Assembly (NCBI RefSeq): GCF_031501865.1
Contig: NZ_JARRCW010000001.1
Span: 4,346,001-4,410,000, forward strand
From: Pseudovibrio sp. M1P-2-3
GTDB lineage: Bacteria > Pseudomonadota > Alphaproteobacteria > Rhizobiales > Stappiaceae
Direction of reading: 5' to 3'
DNA: 64,000 nucleotides
Shown: positions 1 through 9,270 of the stretch, one piece after another
Layout: the number at the start of each line of letters is the position of its first letter
How positions within the stretch are numbered: the stretch's first letter is position 1
Program-made: the position numbers and the translations under genes
Notes under the pieces: model-generated
What the model saw: only the letters and a program-made list of their open reading frames with translations
What the model was told of the DNA's origin: nothing
Databases searched by the model: none

Positions 1-835
1 TCGCAACTTCGACATTCGTAAAAACCTGCTAAAGTTCGACGATGTTATGAACGATCAGCGTAAGGTTGTTTTCGAGCAGCGTCTTGAAATGATGGATGAC
101 ACCGTTGTGGCTGAAGCTGTAGCGGAAATGCGAGAAGAAACCGTAGAAGGTCTCGTTGCACTCCACATTCCAGAAAAGGCATATCCTGAGCAGTGGAATA
201 CAGAAGGCCTTCAGAAAGAAGTCGAAGAAAAGCTTGCTCTGCAGTTGCCAGTTGTTGACTGGGCCAACGAGGAAGGTATTGCCGACGAAGAGGTGGAATC
301 CCGCATTAAACGCGCCGCCGCTGAAGCAATGGCTGCAAAAACCGCCAACTATGGTGCAGATGTGATGCGCCAGATCGAAAAAGCGGTCCTGTTGCGAAGC
401 ATTGACAACTTATGGCGCGAGCATCTGGCTAATCTGGATCATCTGCGCGCCGTTGTTGGCCTCCGCGGCTACGCGCAGCGTGATCCATTGCAAGAGTATA
501 AGACAGAGTCCTTCTCTCTCTTTGAATCCATGCTGGCAAACCTTCGCGAAACCACCACAACACAATTGATGCATGTGGAGTTAATGCAGCAGCAGCCCCC
601 GGAGCTTCCAACGAACGCTGAATTGCCGGAAATGCACGGCCATCACGTGGACGCAACTACCGGTGAAGACGAGTTCGCGCTTGCTGATCGCCAGTTGGCA
701 CAAATTCGAGCGGAGCAGGCACCAAATGGCCGCAACCCTCAAGACCCTGAAACATGGGGCAAGGTGGGACGCAACGAGCCATGTCCGTGCGGCTCGGGTA
801 AGAAGTTCAAACACTGCCACGGCAGCTTGGTATAA
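1..835 (+). CDS. secA: Protein translocase subunit SecA, C-terminal part
   Basis: This is the 3' end of secA, the ATPase that drives preproteins through the SecYEG channel. The reading frame is already open at base 2, so the true start lies upstream of the window and about 277 C-terminal residues are visible. The segment begins in the conserved [12 protein letters not shown] region of the helical scaffold, continues through the helical wing and scaffold (motif [19 protein letters not shown]), then a variable linker, and ends with the zinc-binding SEC-C tail [14 protein letters not shown], which in SecA contacts SecB and lipid. A strong hairpin terminator follows 9 bases after the stop. The identification is secure; only completeness is unknown. 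Confidence 0.97.
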   Translation, partial: RNFDIRKNLLKFDDVMNDQRKVVFEQRLEMMDDTVVAEAVAEMREETVEGLVALHIPEKAYPEQWNTEGLQKEVEEKLALQLPVVDWANEEGIADEEVESRIKRAAAEAMAAKTANYGADVMRQIEKAVLLRSIDNLWREHLANLDHLRAVVGLRGYAQRDPLQEYKTESFSLFESMLANLRETTTTQLMHVELMQQQPPELPTNAELPEMHGHHVDATTGEDEFALADRQLAQIRAEQAPNGRNPQDPETWGKVGRNEPCPCGSGKKFKHCHGSLV

Positions 836-843
836 CAAGACTC

Positions 844-872
844 AAAAAGGCCGGTTTTCCGGCCTTTTTATT
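844..872 (+). terminator. Rho-independent terminator of secA
   Basis: AAAAAGGCCGG, loop TTTT, CCGGCCTTTTT: a perfect GC-rich stem flanked by A and T runs, directly after the secA stop codon. Confidence 0.9.
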
Positions 873-931
873 TGCTTCCTATAATATGCGTCATGACTTT
901 TTCAAATCATCAAACTTGTATTCTTAAGGCG

Positions 932-1174
932 TTAAGATTGCAGTATTTCTCTTGGATCAGCCCCAAAGTTATTTAAACCTTTACTGCCCGGTACAAATAG
1001 AATTGCTAGACTAAATATCCAACCTATATACGAAATAAGGGATACAAGAACAAACCAACCAGAGAAATTAAAAACACGAATCCTTTGTGTCTGGATTGCA
1101 GTACCTGCAACAATAAAGAGACCTACGACAGGGGTAAGAAGTACCAAGGCAAGAGAGCGTAGGACGTAGCTCAT
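932..1174 (-). CDS. Small two-helix membrane protein, DUF805-like tail
   Basis: An 80-residue predicted inner-membrane protein of unknown function. Two hydrophobic segments are visible, at about residues 5-27 and 38-62, separated by a short basic loop (QTQRIRVF). The end, PGSKGLNNFGADPRE, resembles the C-terminal signature of DUF805 proteins (PGxNxFGPDP), but the protein is shorter than typical DUF805 members, so this is a suggestion only. It lies alone between the secA terminator and the terminator of the downstream L,D-transpeptidase and is transcribed convergently with secA. The ATG at 1174 is preceded only by a weak ribosome site. It could be a conserved small protein or a trimmed remnant. 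Confidence 0.55.
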   Translation of the reverse strand: MSYVLRSLALVLLTPVVGLFIVAGTAIQTQRIRVFNFSGWFVLVSLISYIGWIFSLAILFVPGSKGLNNFGADPREILQS

Positions 1175-1256
1175 ACGATTGCGCCTACTGGGAAAACGAA
1201 AACAATAAAAATGGTCGTAAAGTCATACTCTGGGTAATGTTCTATTTTAGTGCATA

Positions 1257-1291
1257 AAAAAGGCCGCCTGTTTTCTCAACGGCGGCCTTTT
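1257..1291 (-). terminator. Terminator of the L,D-transpeptidase gene
   Basis: Stem AAAAGGCCGCC / GGCGGCCTTTT around a 12-base loop, 3' of the minus-strand gene ending at 1308. The A and T runs on both sides would allow it to work in both directions. Confidence 0.85.
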
Positions 1292-1307
1292 GTAGAAAAG
1301 GCGGTGG

Positions 1308-1928
1308 TTATCCCTGCTCGATCACCACTTTCGTACCAATATCCACTTGCTCATAAAGATGCTCAACATCGCTATTCAACATTCTGAAACAGCCGGAAGA
1401 CACAGCCTTACCGATTGACCAAGCCTCATTTGTTCCATGAATGCGGTAGATGGTAGATCCCAGATACAATGCACGCGCACCCAGAGGGTTTTCAGGTCCA
1501 CCCTTCATATATGAAGGAAGCTTACGCCCCTTTGCGGCCTCACGGCGGCGCATTTCTGGTGGCGGTGTCCAACCCGGCCATTTAGCTTTGCGGGTCACTT
1601 TCTCATTGCCCGACCAACGGAACCCATCACGGCCCACGCCAATTCCATAGCGCATAGCCTTGCCCTTGGATTGTACGTGATACAAGTATCGGCCCTTTGT
1701 ATCAACGATGATTGTGCCCGGCTCTTCATCGGTACGATAACGTACAAGTTTGCGCTTATATTTACGCTTAACCGAAGCTTCCATGAACCGCGGATCTTCA
1801 CGGTATACGATCCACTTGCTTTGCTGCGGATCCCAATATTGCCCTGCCTCACTTGAAATCGGCATGACAAAAAAGGAGCTGACAGTAAGCAGCAGTGTTA
1901 AAATAAATATCCGAATCCCCGACAACAT
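1308..1928 (-). CDS. L,D-transpeptidase (YkuD/ErfK family), exported
   Basis: A 206-residue exported cell-wall enzyme. Residues 1-28 form a Sec signal peptide (hydrophobic core at about 7-22, cleavage near SSEAG). The YkuD domain covers about residues 70-205 and carries the catalytic signature with His164 (YRIHGTNE) and Cys180 in SSGCFRM. Such enzymes form 3-3 crosslinks in peptidoglycan or attach envelope proteins to it. The stretch at 115-150, rich in Trp and Pro (WPGWTPPPEMRRRE), is typical of alphaproteobacterial ErfK/YbiS members. The gene stands alone with its own terminator; the 311-bp upstream region contains two palindromes and is shared with the divergent hydrolase gene. The specific substrate cannot be told from sequence. 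Confidence 0.88.
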   Translation of the reverse strand: MLSGIRIFILTLLLTVSSFFVMPISSEAGQYWDPQQSKWIVYREDPRFMEASVKRKYKRKLVRYRTDEEPGTIIVDTKGRYLYHVQSKGKAMRYGIGVGRDGFRWSGNEKVTRKAKWPGWTPPPEMRRREAAKGRKLPSYMKGGPENPLGARALYLGSTIYRIHGTNEAWSIGKAVSSGCFRMLNSDVEHLYEQVDIGTKVVIEQG

Positions 1929-2239
1929 TTTTCCCCCAACGAAAAATCGAATTCACGCTTTACTGTGAAATACTATATGTCCTACGCTTGAGAACACGGC
2001 TCAAGCCATGAAAATTCTTCGTGATTGTTCATAGAACAATCCCGCCTGCTCAAGTATGCTTGTTTTAGTCTGGCAAATGTACAAGTTACGGCGCGTCAGT
2101 AAACTGCTTTCATATGCAGTCTCTACGATTTTTGAGTGTAAATGAAACTATCAACAACTTATCAATAGAATTTACCATGAGATTACGCAAAGACATCTAA
2201 GTATTCAAATTTAATAAAAAACAATGTTTTGGAGGCACT
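1929..2239. promoter_or_regulatory. Divergent intergenic region with two palindromes
   Basis: Shared upstream region of the L,D-transpeptidase (minus) and the hydrolase (plus). No gene is seen. It holds GCTTGAG-7-CTCAAGC at 1987-2007 and ATTGTTC-ATA-GAACAAT at 2025-2041, either of which could be an operator or a small hairpin. The rest, about 2100-2230, is AT-rich and ends in a good ribosome site (GGAGG at about 2230) for the plus-strand gene. Confidence 0.5.
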
Positions 2240-3022
2240 ATGGACGAGATCATTTCCACCCAGACATCCTGTCTGCCCTATTCAAAAGCTGGTAATGGCA
2301 AAAAAGCGCCAGCTATTTTTATTCATGGCTTCGGGTCGGATGCAACTTCTTGGAGACCACTCCAAACAACATTGGAAGCCAAGCGAGAAACAATTGCCTT
2401 TGACCTGCCCGGCCATGGGCGCGCCCTCAACTGGCCCGAGATTGGAAGCCCGGGCAGCGCCGCCAAGTCCGTTGCTAGCTCCCTGAAAGCACTCAACTTG
2501 CACCGCGTCCATCTGGTTGGGCACTCCATGGGGGGAGCTATTGCTTGTTTGATTGCCATGAGAAGCCCTGAAATTGTGGCGAGCCTCACTCTTATTGGTC
2601 CCGGGGGATTTGGTGAAGAGATTAACGGTGCGGTTCTTCAGCAATACGCAGCTTCCAAAACTGCAGAAGCACAAGACGAAGTGCTTCATCACTTCTTTGG
2701 AAAGGGTCATAAAATTCCATGGAAAATTTCCGCTCACCTCGCAAACGAGCGAGCTCGTAAGGGCGCGATAGAGGCACTTGAAAAAGTTCACGGAGCATTT
2801 TTAAAGGCTGAAGGCCAAGGTGTGCTTCCCATAGAAAAACTGGGCGATATGAGCTTTCCCATTAAACTTCTTTGGGGAACAGACGATCAAATTCTGCCCT
2901 ACTCTCAAACGAAGGCCATTCCCGCCAACATTGCGCTGCACAGCTTTAAGGGGGCGGGCCACATGCTGCAATATGAACACCCGAGGCAGGTGGCTTCTCT
3001 CATTTTGGAAAATACACGCTGA
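2240..3022 (+). CDS. Alpha/beta hydrolase
   Basis: A 260-residue cytoplasmic alpha/beta-hydrolase-fold protein. The oxyanion-side motif FIHGFGSD is at 27-34, the nucleophile elbow GHSMGG places Ser96, and the other candidate triad members are Asp215 or Asp216 (WGTDDQI) and His241 (GAGHMLQ). Overall it resembles the hydrolase domain found in acetoin dehydrogenase E2-type proteins and carboxyl esterases, but there is no lipoyl domain here. The start at 2240 is chosen because GGAGG lies 6 bases upstream; a start 11 bases earlier is in another frame. The gene is monocistronic and is followed by a bidirectional terminator. The substrate is unknown. Confidence 0.85.
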   Translation: MDEIISTQTSCLPYSKAGNGKKAPAIFIHGFGSDATSWRPLQTTLEAKRETIAFDLPGHGRALNWPEIGSPGSAAKSVASSLKALNLHRVHLVGHSMGGAIACLIAMRSPEIVASLTLIGPGGFGEEINGAVLQQYAASKTAEAQDEVLHHFFGKGHKIPWKISAHLANERARKGAIEALEKVHGAFLKAEGQGVLPIEKLGDMSFPIKLLWGTDDQILPYSQTKAIPANIALHSFKGAGHMLQYEHPRQVASLILENTR

Positions 3023-3035
3023 ACAAGAAGTAAAT

Positions 3036-3062
3036 AAGGCTGCCAGAATGCGGCAGCCTTTT
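3036..3062. terminator. Bidirectional terminator
   Basis: AAGGCTGCC, 7-base loop, GGCAGCCTT followed by TT, between the convergent hydrolase and chemoreceptor genes. Confidence 0.8.
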
Positions 3063-3073
3063 CAAAGTCCAGA

Positions 3074-5092
3074 TTAAGCTGCACGAACCTTTTGAAGGAA
3101 TGCGGTGACTTCACTGCGAATATGACCGGCTTCATCAGACAGCACAGTAGCAAGGCTGGATACGGTATCTCCAGAGGCCCTTGAAGCTTGAGAGGCCTGC
3201 GCAACCGTCTTCATTGCTTCTGCCCCTCTCAAAGCACTTTGATTCGCATTGGCCACATTTTCAGATATGGAAGAGACTGCTGCATTTTGCTGTTCCACAG
3301 AGGCGGCAACTGCTGATGCAATCTGGTTCATCTCCTCAATGACATTTCCGACATCCCCGATGGCTTCAACAGCATTGGCTGAGGCCTCCTGTATCGAGCC
3401 AACCTGAAGCGCGATCTCCTCGGTTGCCTGTGAAGTCTGGTTGGCAAGCTGCTTGACCTCGGCCGCGACAACAGCAAAGCCTTTGCCATGCTCCCCTGCC
3501 CGCGCAGCTTCAATTGTAGCATTCAAAGCAAGCAGGTTGGTCTGGTTAGCAATTTCCCTGATCAAATTAACTGCATCTCCAATATGGTCTGCTGCCTCAC
3601 TCAAGGAGTGCATTGTAAGCGTCGTGGACTTTGAACCTTCCATAGCCCTGCCGGCGACCCGCGAGGTTTGATCTGTCTGACTGGCAATCTCGTTAATGGA
3701 CATCGCCAGCTCTTCCGTTGCAGAGGAGGCACTTGAAACATTCACTGTTGCCTCTTCCACTGCCCGTCCAGCATCACCAGCTTCATTCAGAACATTATTA
3801 GCCGATTTCTCTACATCCTGAGAAGCGGAGCTCAGCCCCTCAGCCGCTCCATCAAGGCCTTTCAGAGCTCTACCAATGGATGTTTCAAATTCAGCAATCA
3901 ACTGATCAATATTCTGGGCCCGAGCTGTTCTGCTAGCACTTTCACGATCTCTTGCAACTTCCAGATCTTTTCGTTCAATTAAGCTTTGGCGAAAGAAGGT
4001 AACAGCCTGAGCCATGGACGCTAGCTCTCTTCCGCCCTTATCCTCTTCAACGATGACTGTTGTTTCCCCCTTCGCCAGTTTCACCATCGCTTTCCGAAGT
4101 TGGCTCAAAGGTTGCATGATACTGCGGGTAATTAGCAAGCCGATTATGAGGGAAAGAGCCGCAATGATACCAATCAAAGTAAACGAAACAATTTGCACTT
4201 GGCCTGCAATTTCATTTCGCTGTATTGTTGCAGATTCAGCGCCCTGAATTGCCGCAACTTGAAGGGCTTCCAAACGAGGTGGAAGCAGATCAAACAGGTT
4301 GGTTAAGAGGGTCGAGGCAGAATCTTGTTGCTTAATTAGGTCCGTATAGGCATCGAATGCCTGACGGTAAAACTTCATATTCCCATCTATGATCTTAATA
4401 GCTGCAGGGTTCAGATCCACTCGCCCTATGTTGCGTTCGAAACGGGAAAAGGCAACTTCAAAATCACCCAGATTAACATCACTGTGTGTGAGCTGGAAAG
4501 CCAGCTCCTGTTGTTTAACCTCTGAAAGAGATGAAATAAGTTTAAGCTCATTTGGATCTTTGGTGCGCCGGGTGTTTTTGGCGAGTTCATTTTGGGCAAG
4601 ATTAAACTTATTGGACAGCACTGCCCGCAGGCCGGAGTCGCCATCGAAACCGACCTGCTCCTGTAATGCGTAGAGCTGGTTGAAAGCACCTTTAATACCT
4701 TCAAAGGTGTCCTTTGCATCATCTACTTCCAATGCATACTGCTCTGCAACCGTTAGAGAGCGGAGATAAGACAACGCGGAAAAAGCAACTTCCAGCTCCT
4801 GAAAAAATTTCTCTTTCAAACTGGCGCTTGGATTAAGCTGGTACGAATTCTGGATAGACTGCAAAGCTCCGGCCTTGGCGGCAACAGAACGGGAATAGGC
4901 TGCAAGCTCCGAATAGCTTTCTGCAGTTTCCGTTGCGTCCCGTGTTTGCTGTTGTCCCCATGTGTAACCACCAGCAATCAACCCTATACCCAACATGGCC
5001 ACAACCGAGAGAGACAATACCCGCGCGCGAATGCTAATTGAACCCAACCAACCCCGAACGCTCGCCAGTTTCCGTTTCATTTCCAACCCCAC
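3074..5092 (-). CDS. Methyl-accepting chemotaxis protein
   Basis: A 672-residue transmembrane chemoreceptor. A first membrane helix at about 24-45 is followed by a periplasmic helical sensor domain of about 250 residues, a second helix at about 300-322, a HAMP domain at about 323-375 ([16 protein letters not shown]) and a long signalling coiled coil. The hairpin tip that contacts CheA/CheW is recognisable at [19 protein letters not shown]. The all-helical sensor looks like a four-helix or double-bundle ligand-binding domain rather than Cache or PAS. There is no C-terminal pentapeptide for CheR docking. No other chemotaxis genes are nearby, so it is an orphan receptor feeding a pathway encoded elsewhere; its ligand cannot be read from sequence. 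Confidence 0.95.
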   Translation of the reverse strand: MGLEMKRKLASVRGWLGSISIRARVLSLSVVAMLGIGLIAGGYTWGQQQTRDATETAESYSELAAYSRSVAAKAGALQSIQNSYQLNPSASLKEKFFQELEVAFSALSYLRSLTVAEQYALEVDDAKDTFEGIKGAFNQLYALQEQVGFDGDSGLRAVLSNKFNLAQNELAKNTRRTKDPNELKLISSLSEVKQQELAFQLTHSDVNLGDFEVAFSRFERNIGRVDLNPAAIKIIDGNMKFYRQAFDAYTDLIKQQDSASTLLTNLFDLLPPRLEALQVAAIQGAESATIQRNEIAGQVQIVSFTLIGIIAALSLIIGLLITRSIMQPLSQLRKAMVKLAKGETTVIVEEDKGGRELASMAQAVTFFRQSLIERKDLEVARDRESASRTARAQNIDQLIAEFETSIGRALKGLDGAAEGLSSASQDVEKSANNVLNEAGDAGRAVEEATVNVSSASSATEELAMSINEIASQTDQTSRVAGRAMEGSKSTTLTMHSLSEAADHIGDAVNLIREIANQTNLLALNATIEAARAGEHGKGFAVVAAEVKQLANQTSQATEEIALQVGSIQEASANAVEAIGDVGNVIEEMNQIASAVAASVEQQNAAVSSISENVANANQSALRGAEAMKTVAQASQASRASGDTVSSLATVLSDEAGHIRSEVTAFLQKVRAA

Positions 5093-5248
5093 ACAATCAA
5101 ATGCATTAACCGTGAAACTACCTTAAGAATTTCTAATATTGGCAACCACTTGTATTTACAAACTACTTAAATATTAGTTAGTAATCCTGACATTCCGCAC
5201 CACAAACTGTATGGACAGGCGACCAATCAATAAGAAGGATCTACTCAG

Positions 5249-6151
5249 ATGGCACGCTTTGTCCCCCTCATCCCTGCCGCCTTCGTTTTGATATGGTCTA
5301 CGGGCTTTATTGGTACAAAACTGGGCTCACCCTATATTGAACCGTTCGTATTCCTTTCACTGCGCTTTTTCCTAGTGATTCCGTTACTTATCATTTTGAT
5401 TTTTGCCCAAGGTCATAGTCTCAAACTGCCATCAAGCCAGATTTATCACTCACTGATTGCTGGAGTAGTTATTCATGGGGTTTATCTTGGAGGCGTTTTT
5501 TGGGCCATTGCCAACGGTATGCCCGCAGGCATAACAGCCATGACCCTTGGCCTTCAGCCACTTTTCACAACACTGGCAGCCAAAGCGTTGCTGCATGAGC
5601 ATATTTCCCTCAAGCAGTGGCTGGGAATCGCCCTAGGGGTTGTCGGACTGGCCTTTGTTATTATTCCTAAACTTGGCATCGGTGTGAACGATATTCCCCC
5701 GGTCACCGTTCTCGCTGCACTTATTTCAGTTATTGGTATTTCCTTGGGAACTGCGTTTCAAAAGCGCCTTTCTGCAGATACAGATCTGATTACGGCAACC
5801 TTCTATCAATATATCGGCGCACTTCTGGTTGTTTTGCCCCTTTCGGCGACAGAAACTTGGCAGATCGACTGGAGTTGGGAGCTCATATTTGCACTGGGCT
5901 GGTTGGTAATTGTTCTTTCACTTATCGCCATTCTCCTACTGATGGTTCTTATTAAGAAGGGGGCCGTCTCACAAACTGCCTCATTATTCTATCTGGTCCC
6001 CGTAGCCACCGCGATAGAAAGCTACTTCATGTTCGAAGAAACGCTCGTTGCCACCCAGTTCGTTGGCATGGCCGTTATTGTGGGTGCTATTCTTTTGTGC
6101 CGTCCTGCGCCACAGAAGAGGCAGCTTGAAGGAGAGCCTTACTCTTCTTGA
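5249..6151 (+). CDS. EamA/DMT-family transporter
   Basis: A 300-residue inner-membrane protein with about ten hydrophobic segments arranged as two EamA repeats (approximately residues 5-135 and 150-285). The opening FVLIWSTGFIGTKLG and the TALTLGLQPL-like stretch in repeat 1 (ITAMTLGLQPLFTTLAA) are typical of drug/metabolite exporters. Substrates of this family include amino acids, nucleosides and small drugs, and cannot be assigned here. The 3' end overlaps the convergent YihY-type gene by 65 bases, an unusual arrangement that leaves no space for a conventional terminator between them. Confidence 0.9.
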   Translation: MARFVPLIPAAFVLIWSTGFIGTKLGSPYIEPFVFLSLRFFLVIPLLIILIFAQGHSLKLPSSQIYHSLIAGVVIHGVYLGGVFWAIANGMPAGITAMTLGLQPLFTTLAAKALLHEHISLKQWLGIALGVVGLAFVIIPKLGIGVNDIPPVTVLAALISVIGISLGTAFQKRLSADTDLITATFYQYIGALLVVLPLSATETWQIDWSWELIFALGWLVIVLSLIAILLLMVLIKKGAVSQTASLFYLVPVATAIESYFMFEETLVATQFVGMAVIVGAILLCRPAPQKRQLEGEPYSS

Positions 6152-6998
6152 ACTTGCCGATATTTCGTTGCCGTAGGATCGCCGCATTAAACTCACCCCC
6201 GATGATGAAAATTGCAGCGGTCAAATACATGAAAATTAAAGCAGTCATAATACCGGCAAGACCTGCGTATAGGGATACATAGTGGGCAAAGTTTGCGAGA
6301 TAAATCCCGAAAGCCGACCCAAAGCCAACCCATAAAAAAACCGTCAAAAACACGCCCGGCAGAACTTCAAGTACCCCTCGTTTGCCATTGGGCAGCACCA
6401 AATGGGCTACAAAAAGCGCAATGATCAAAAGAACCGAAGTTCCCCCATAGCGAATAATATTGGCGTGATAGTCAAGGTTGGCCAGATGCGGAATAAGTTT
6501 GGTCGCCTCGCTCCAGACCAATGGCCCGACAATTATCAGCAGCGTAAAAATCATCAGCACAATAGAACCGATAAGAACAGCGATAATTGATTGTACACGG
6601 CACCAGATCCAGCTTCGAGTTTCCTTCACCCTATAGGAGCGATTAAGCGCGGCCCTCACTGCTTCAACTCCATTAGATGAAAACCAGAGCGTCACAATCA
6701 CACCGAATGTTAAAAGATCTCCCCGCGGCTGGGTGAGGACACTATCGATTTCCGAGGAAACAGGACCTGCAACCTGTTTTGGCCAAGCCTCAAAAATAAG
6801 ATCTGTTGCCATCTCTGCAACATCATGAAACCCGATAAAGCCTGAAAGAGCTGCGACAAAAATGAGAAACGGAAAAATCGCCATCAATGATGACAACGCC
6901 ACATGACTGGCAATAGCAGGCCCGTCATCGTCAATAAAATGACCGATAGCATCTGCAACGATTGCATATCCAATACGCAGGTATTTCCAGAAAGTCAT
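6087..6998 (-). CDS. YihY/virulence factor BrkB family membrane protein
   Basis: About 303 residues with six predicted membrane helices, matching the YihY (formerly ribonuclease BN) family, whose function is still uncertain. Visible signatures are DDDGPAIASHVALSSLMAIFPF near the N-terminus, FSSNGVEAVRAALNRSY in the middle and LYAGLAGIMTALIFMYL near the C-terminus. The start is placed at the ATG at 6998 (MTFWKYLRIGY), since the reading frame upstream of it has an implausible cysteine-rich sequence. The last 65 bases overlap the convergent EamA gene. The old RNase BN assignment of this family was shown to be wrong and should not be used. Confidence 0.9.
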   Translation of the reverse strand: MTFWKYLRIGYAIVADAIGHFIDDDGPAIASHVALSSLMAIFPFLIFVAALSGFIGFHDVAEMATDLIFEAWPKQVAGPVSSEIDSVLTQPRGDLLTFGVIVTLWFSSNGVEAVRAALNRSYRVKETRSWIWCRVQSIIAVLIGSIVLMIFTLLIIVGPLVWSEATKLIPHLANLDYHANIIRYGGTSVLLIIALFVAHLVLPNGKRGVLEVLPGVFLTVFLWVGFGSAFGIYLANFAHYVSLYAGLAGIMTALIFMYLTAAIFIIGGEFNAAILRQRNIGKFKKSKALLQAASSVAQDGTKE

Positions 6999-7163
6999 TG
7001 GCTCACAATAAAATTTATTTGTATCAGTTTGACTGCATGAGCATAACCTAGCCAGCCTTGATCCAAAAGTTAAGCCTACCACCAAAGGTCCATTGAATTA
7101 TTCCTGCATCCCATTAGTGTTGCAGCGCACAATTCTTTCGGACGGAGCAGAGGGAGGCTGACC

Positions 7164-8849
7164 GTGCCTATGGCAACAGAACAAGCATTGAAAAACAACA
7201 CAGAACATGCGGCACTTCGTAAAGAGACACTAAGTGGTCTGGACAAGCTTCTCGAAACAGCAAAAAAGCGGGTCAAGAAGCGCGTATTAGCCGATGGGAA
7301 AATCTCCGCAGCATTGGTCGAAAAAGAGCAACGGGCAACACATGGGATTGCATGGCTTGCCACCTACGTGGAAGCGCTGCGCCAACTGGACCTTTATGTA
7401 GACCGGATGACCGCAAAAGGCCAATTCGGAGAGGTTGAGGACCTCATTGTACGCATTGGATTTGCTGAATATACAGGACAGTTTTTTGGCGGTGTTCCCA
7501 TCAGCCAAAGCGAAATGTTGCGCTTGAGTGATGTTGGGTTAACCCCTGTAGATATTGCCGAACACTATACCGCGGAAGTTCAGGAAGCTATTGCTCACGG
7601 GTCTACCCCTGAAATCCGTGCGGAGCTGGCCAAACATATCGCCCATATGGAAGGCAATGCCTCAATTGGGGCCACAGGTCTGGATGAGACCTACGAGCAA
7701 ATTCGTGACGAAATGCGCAAATTTGCTGAAGCTGAAGTGCTGCCCCATGCCCATGAGTGGCACCTGAAAAATGACTACATTCCTATGGAAGTTCTTTCAA
7801 AAATGGCGGAACTGGGGGTCTTTGGGCTCACCATCCCTGAGGAATATGGCGGTCTTGGCCTTGGCAAAGAATCCATGTGTGTGGTCTCTGAAGAACTCTC
7901 AAGAGCATACATTGGCGTTGGCTCTCTTGGCACACGTTCTGAAATCGCTGCCGAGTTGATTTTATGCGGGGGAACCGACGAGCAGAAAGCAAAGTGGCTT
8001 CCAGCCATCGCCTCCGGTGAAGTCTTGCCCACAGCAGTCTTTACCGAGCCAAACACCGGTTCTGATCTGGCGTCCTTGAAGACACGCGCGGTGAAAGAGG
8101 ACGGGAAGTGGAAAGTCTACGGCAACAAGACTTGGATCACCCACCCGGTACGCGCCGACATTATGACACTTCTGGCCAGAACCAACCCCGATGAAAAAGG
8201 GTACAAGGGTCTTTCCATGTTCATTGCTGAAAAGCCACGGGGAGACGATGAGACTCCCTTTCCGGCTGAAGGTATGACCGGCGGTGAAATTGAAGTGCTC
8301 GGTTACCGTGGAATGAAAGAGTACGAAATTGCATTTGACGGTTTTGAAGTTTCAGAGGAAAACCTGCTTGGGCAAAAAGAAGGCCACGGTTTCAAGCAGC
8401 TGATGCAAACGTTTGAATCCGCACGTATTCAAACCGCAGCCCGTGCTATTGGTGTTGCTCAATCCGCTTTTGATCTTGGCTTGCGCTATGCCCAAGAGCG
8501 CATTCAGTTCGGAAAACCACTTCTGAGCTTCCCGCGTGTAGCCGATAAACTGGTTATGATGGCCGTTGAGATCCTGATTGGGCGTCAGCTCACCTACTTC
8601 TCCGCATCTCAAAAAGACAGTGGTCGCCGTTGTGACTTGGAAGCTGGTATGGCCAAACTGCTGGGTGCCCGCATAGCATGGGCCAATGCGGATAATGCTC
8701 TGCAAATTCATGGTGGTAACGGCTTTGCACTTGAGTACCCCGTCTCTCGCGTGCTGTGCGATGCCCGTATTCTTTCAATCTTTGAAGGAGCAGCGGAAAT
8801 TCAGGCACAGGTAATTGCACGCCGGCTTTTGGAAGAAACTGAACTATAA
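7164..8849 (+). CDS. mcd: Acyl-CoA dehydrogenase, probable methylsuccinyl-CoA dehydrogenase
   Basis: A 561-residue FAD enzyme. The acyl-CoA dehydrogenase body begins at about residue 175 (YEQIRDEMRKFAEAEVLPHA) and contains the substrate/FAD motifs FTEPNTGSDLASLKT and QIHGGNGFALEYPVSR; the catalytic glutamate is expected in IFEGAAEIQAQ near the end. The extra N-terminal domain of about 170 residues (with AEHAALR, HGIAWLATYVEALRQ) is characteristic of (2S)-methylsuccinyl-CoA dehydrogenase of the ethylmalonyl-CoA pathway, used for acetyl-CoA assimilation without isocitrate lyase. The start is taken as GTG at 7164, 6 bases after AGGGAGG; ATG at 7170 is possible. No other pathway gene is in this window, so the exact substrate is inferred from architecture. 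Confidence 0.8.
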   Translation: MPMATEQALKNNTEHAALRKETLSGLDKLLETAKKRVKKRVLADGKISAALVEKEQRATHGIAWLATYVEALRQLDLYVDRMTAKGQFGEVEDLIVRIGFAEYTGQFFGGVPISQSEMLRLSDVGLTPVDIAEHYTAEVQEAIAHGSTPEIRAELAKHIAHMEGNASIGATGLDETYEQIRDEMRKFAEAEVLPHAHEWHLKNDYIPMEVLSKMAELGVFGLTIPEEYGGLGLGKESMCVVSEELSRAYIGVGSLGTRSEIAAELILCGGTDEQKAKWLPAIASGEVLPTAVFTEPNTGSDLASLKTRAVKEDGKWKVYGNKTWITHPVRADIMTLLARTNPDEKGYKGLSMFIAEKPRGDDETPFPAEGMTGGEIEVLGYRGMKEYEIAFDGFEVSEENLLGQKEGHGFKQLMQTFESARIQTAARAIGVAQSAFDLGLRYAQERIQFGKPLLSFPRVADKLVMMAVEILIGRQLTYFSASQKDSGRRCDLEAGMAKLLGARIAWANADNALQIHGGNGFALEYPVSRVLCDARILSIFEGAAEIQAQVIARRLLEETEL

Positions 8850-8856
8850 AAAATTG

Positions 8857-8883
8857 ACCGAGCCTGCTCAGGCAGGCTCGGTG
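8857..8883 (+). terminator. Probable terminator after the mcd-like gene
   Basis: Hairpin CCGAGCCTGC-TCAG-GCAGGCTCGG directly after the stop codon. The stem is long and GC-rich, but there is no clear T-run after it. Confidence 0.55.
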
Positions 8884-8978
8884 CCCCCATGATGAAAGGG
8901 TGGCTGAACTGACAGATTGCGTCACCACCCCGCTTGTTAGAGGCTGAAGCCAATTTCATCAGTTTGTAGTGGGGGACA

Positions 8979-9257
8979 ATGCCACAAAATAGTATTTCTA
9001 TCTTAGCCCTATCCATTCTTATGGCTGCAGCTGCCCCACCTACAGCACTATCTGCTGGTTTAACACAGCTACATGGCCCTGATGATGGCCTGATCAGACT
9101 CGTCCCCCTCCCAAAGAATATGAGAGGTTCTATACCTCGGGTAAAGCCACCACAAGTGAACCAAAAAAATGACTTCCGCCTTCTTGAGCATAAAGATCCG
9201 GAGAAAGTATCTCCCTTAAAGCCACTTGTATCCAAACTCCGTGGTCTGGAAGTTTAA
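8979..9257 (+). CDS. Small exported protein of unknown function
   Basis: A 92-residue candidate protein. It has GGGGGAC 5 bases before its ATG, a hydrophobic N-terminal segment ending in small residues (residues 6-25, consistent with a Sec signal peptide cleaved after TALSA), and a mature part of about 67 residues rich in Pro, Leu and Lys (VPLPKNMRG, KPPQVNQKND, SPLKPLVSKLRG). No cysteine, no membrane helix after the signal and no recognisable domain. A longer frame on the other strand overlaps it but lacks family resemblance. It is convergent with thpR. I do not recognise the family; existence as a gene is likely but not certain. Confidence 0.45.
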   Translation: MPQNSISILALSILMAAAAPPTALSAGLTQLHGPDDGLIRLVPLPKNMRGSIPRVKPPQVNQKNDFRLLEHKDPEKVSPLKPLVSKLRGLEV

Positions 9258-9270
9258 CCACATAAAGTGG

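Noticed and set aside
6999..7085. N-terminal extension of the YihY-type protein
   Set aside because: The extra 29 residues are cysteine-rich and not family-like; the ATG at 6998 gives the usual N-terminus.
8801..9235. 144-codon minus-strand frame opposite the small exported protein
   Set aside because: It runs antisense through the mcd end and the small gene, has a cysteine- and glycine-rich random composition and no family resemblance.
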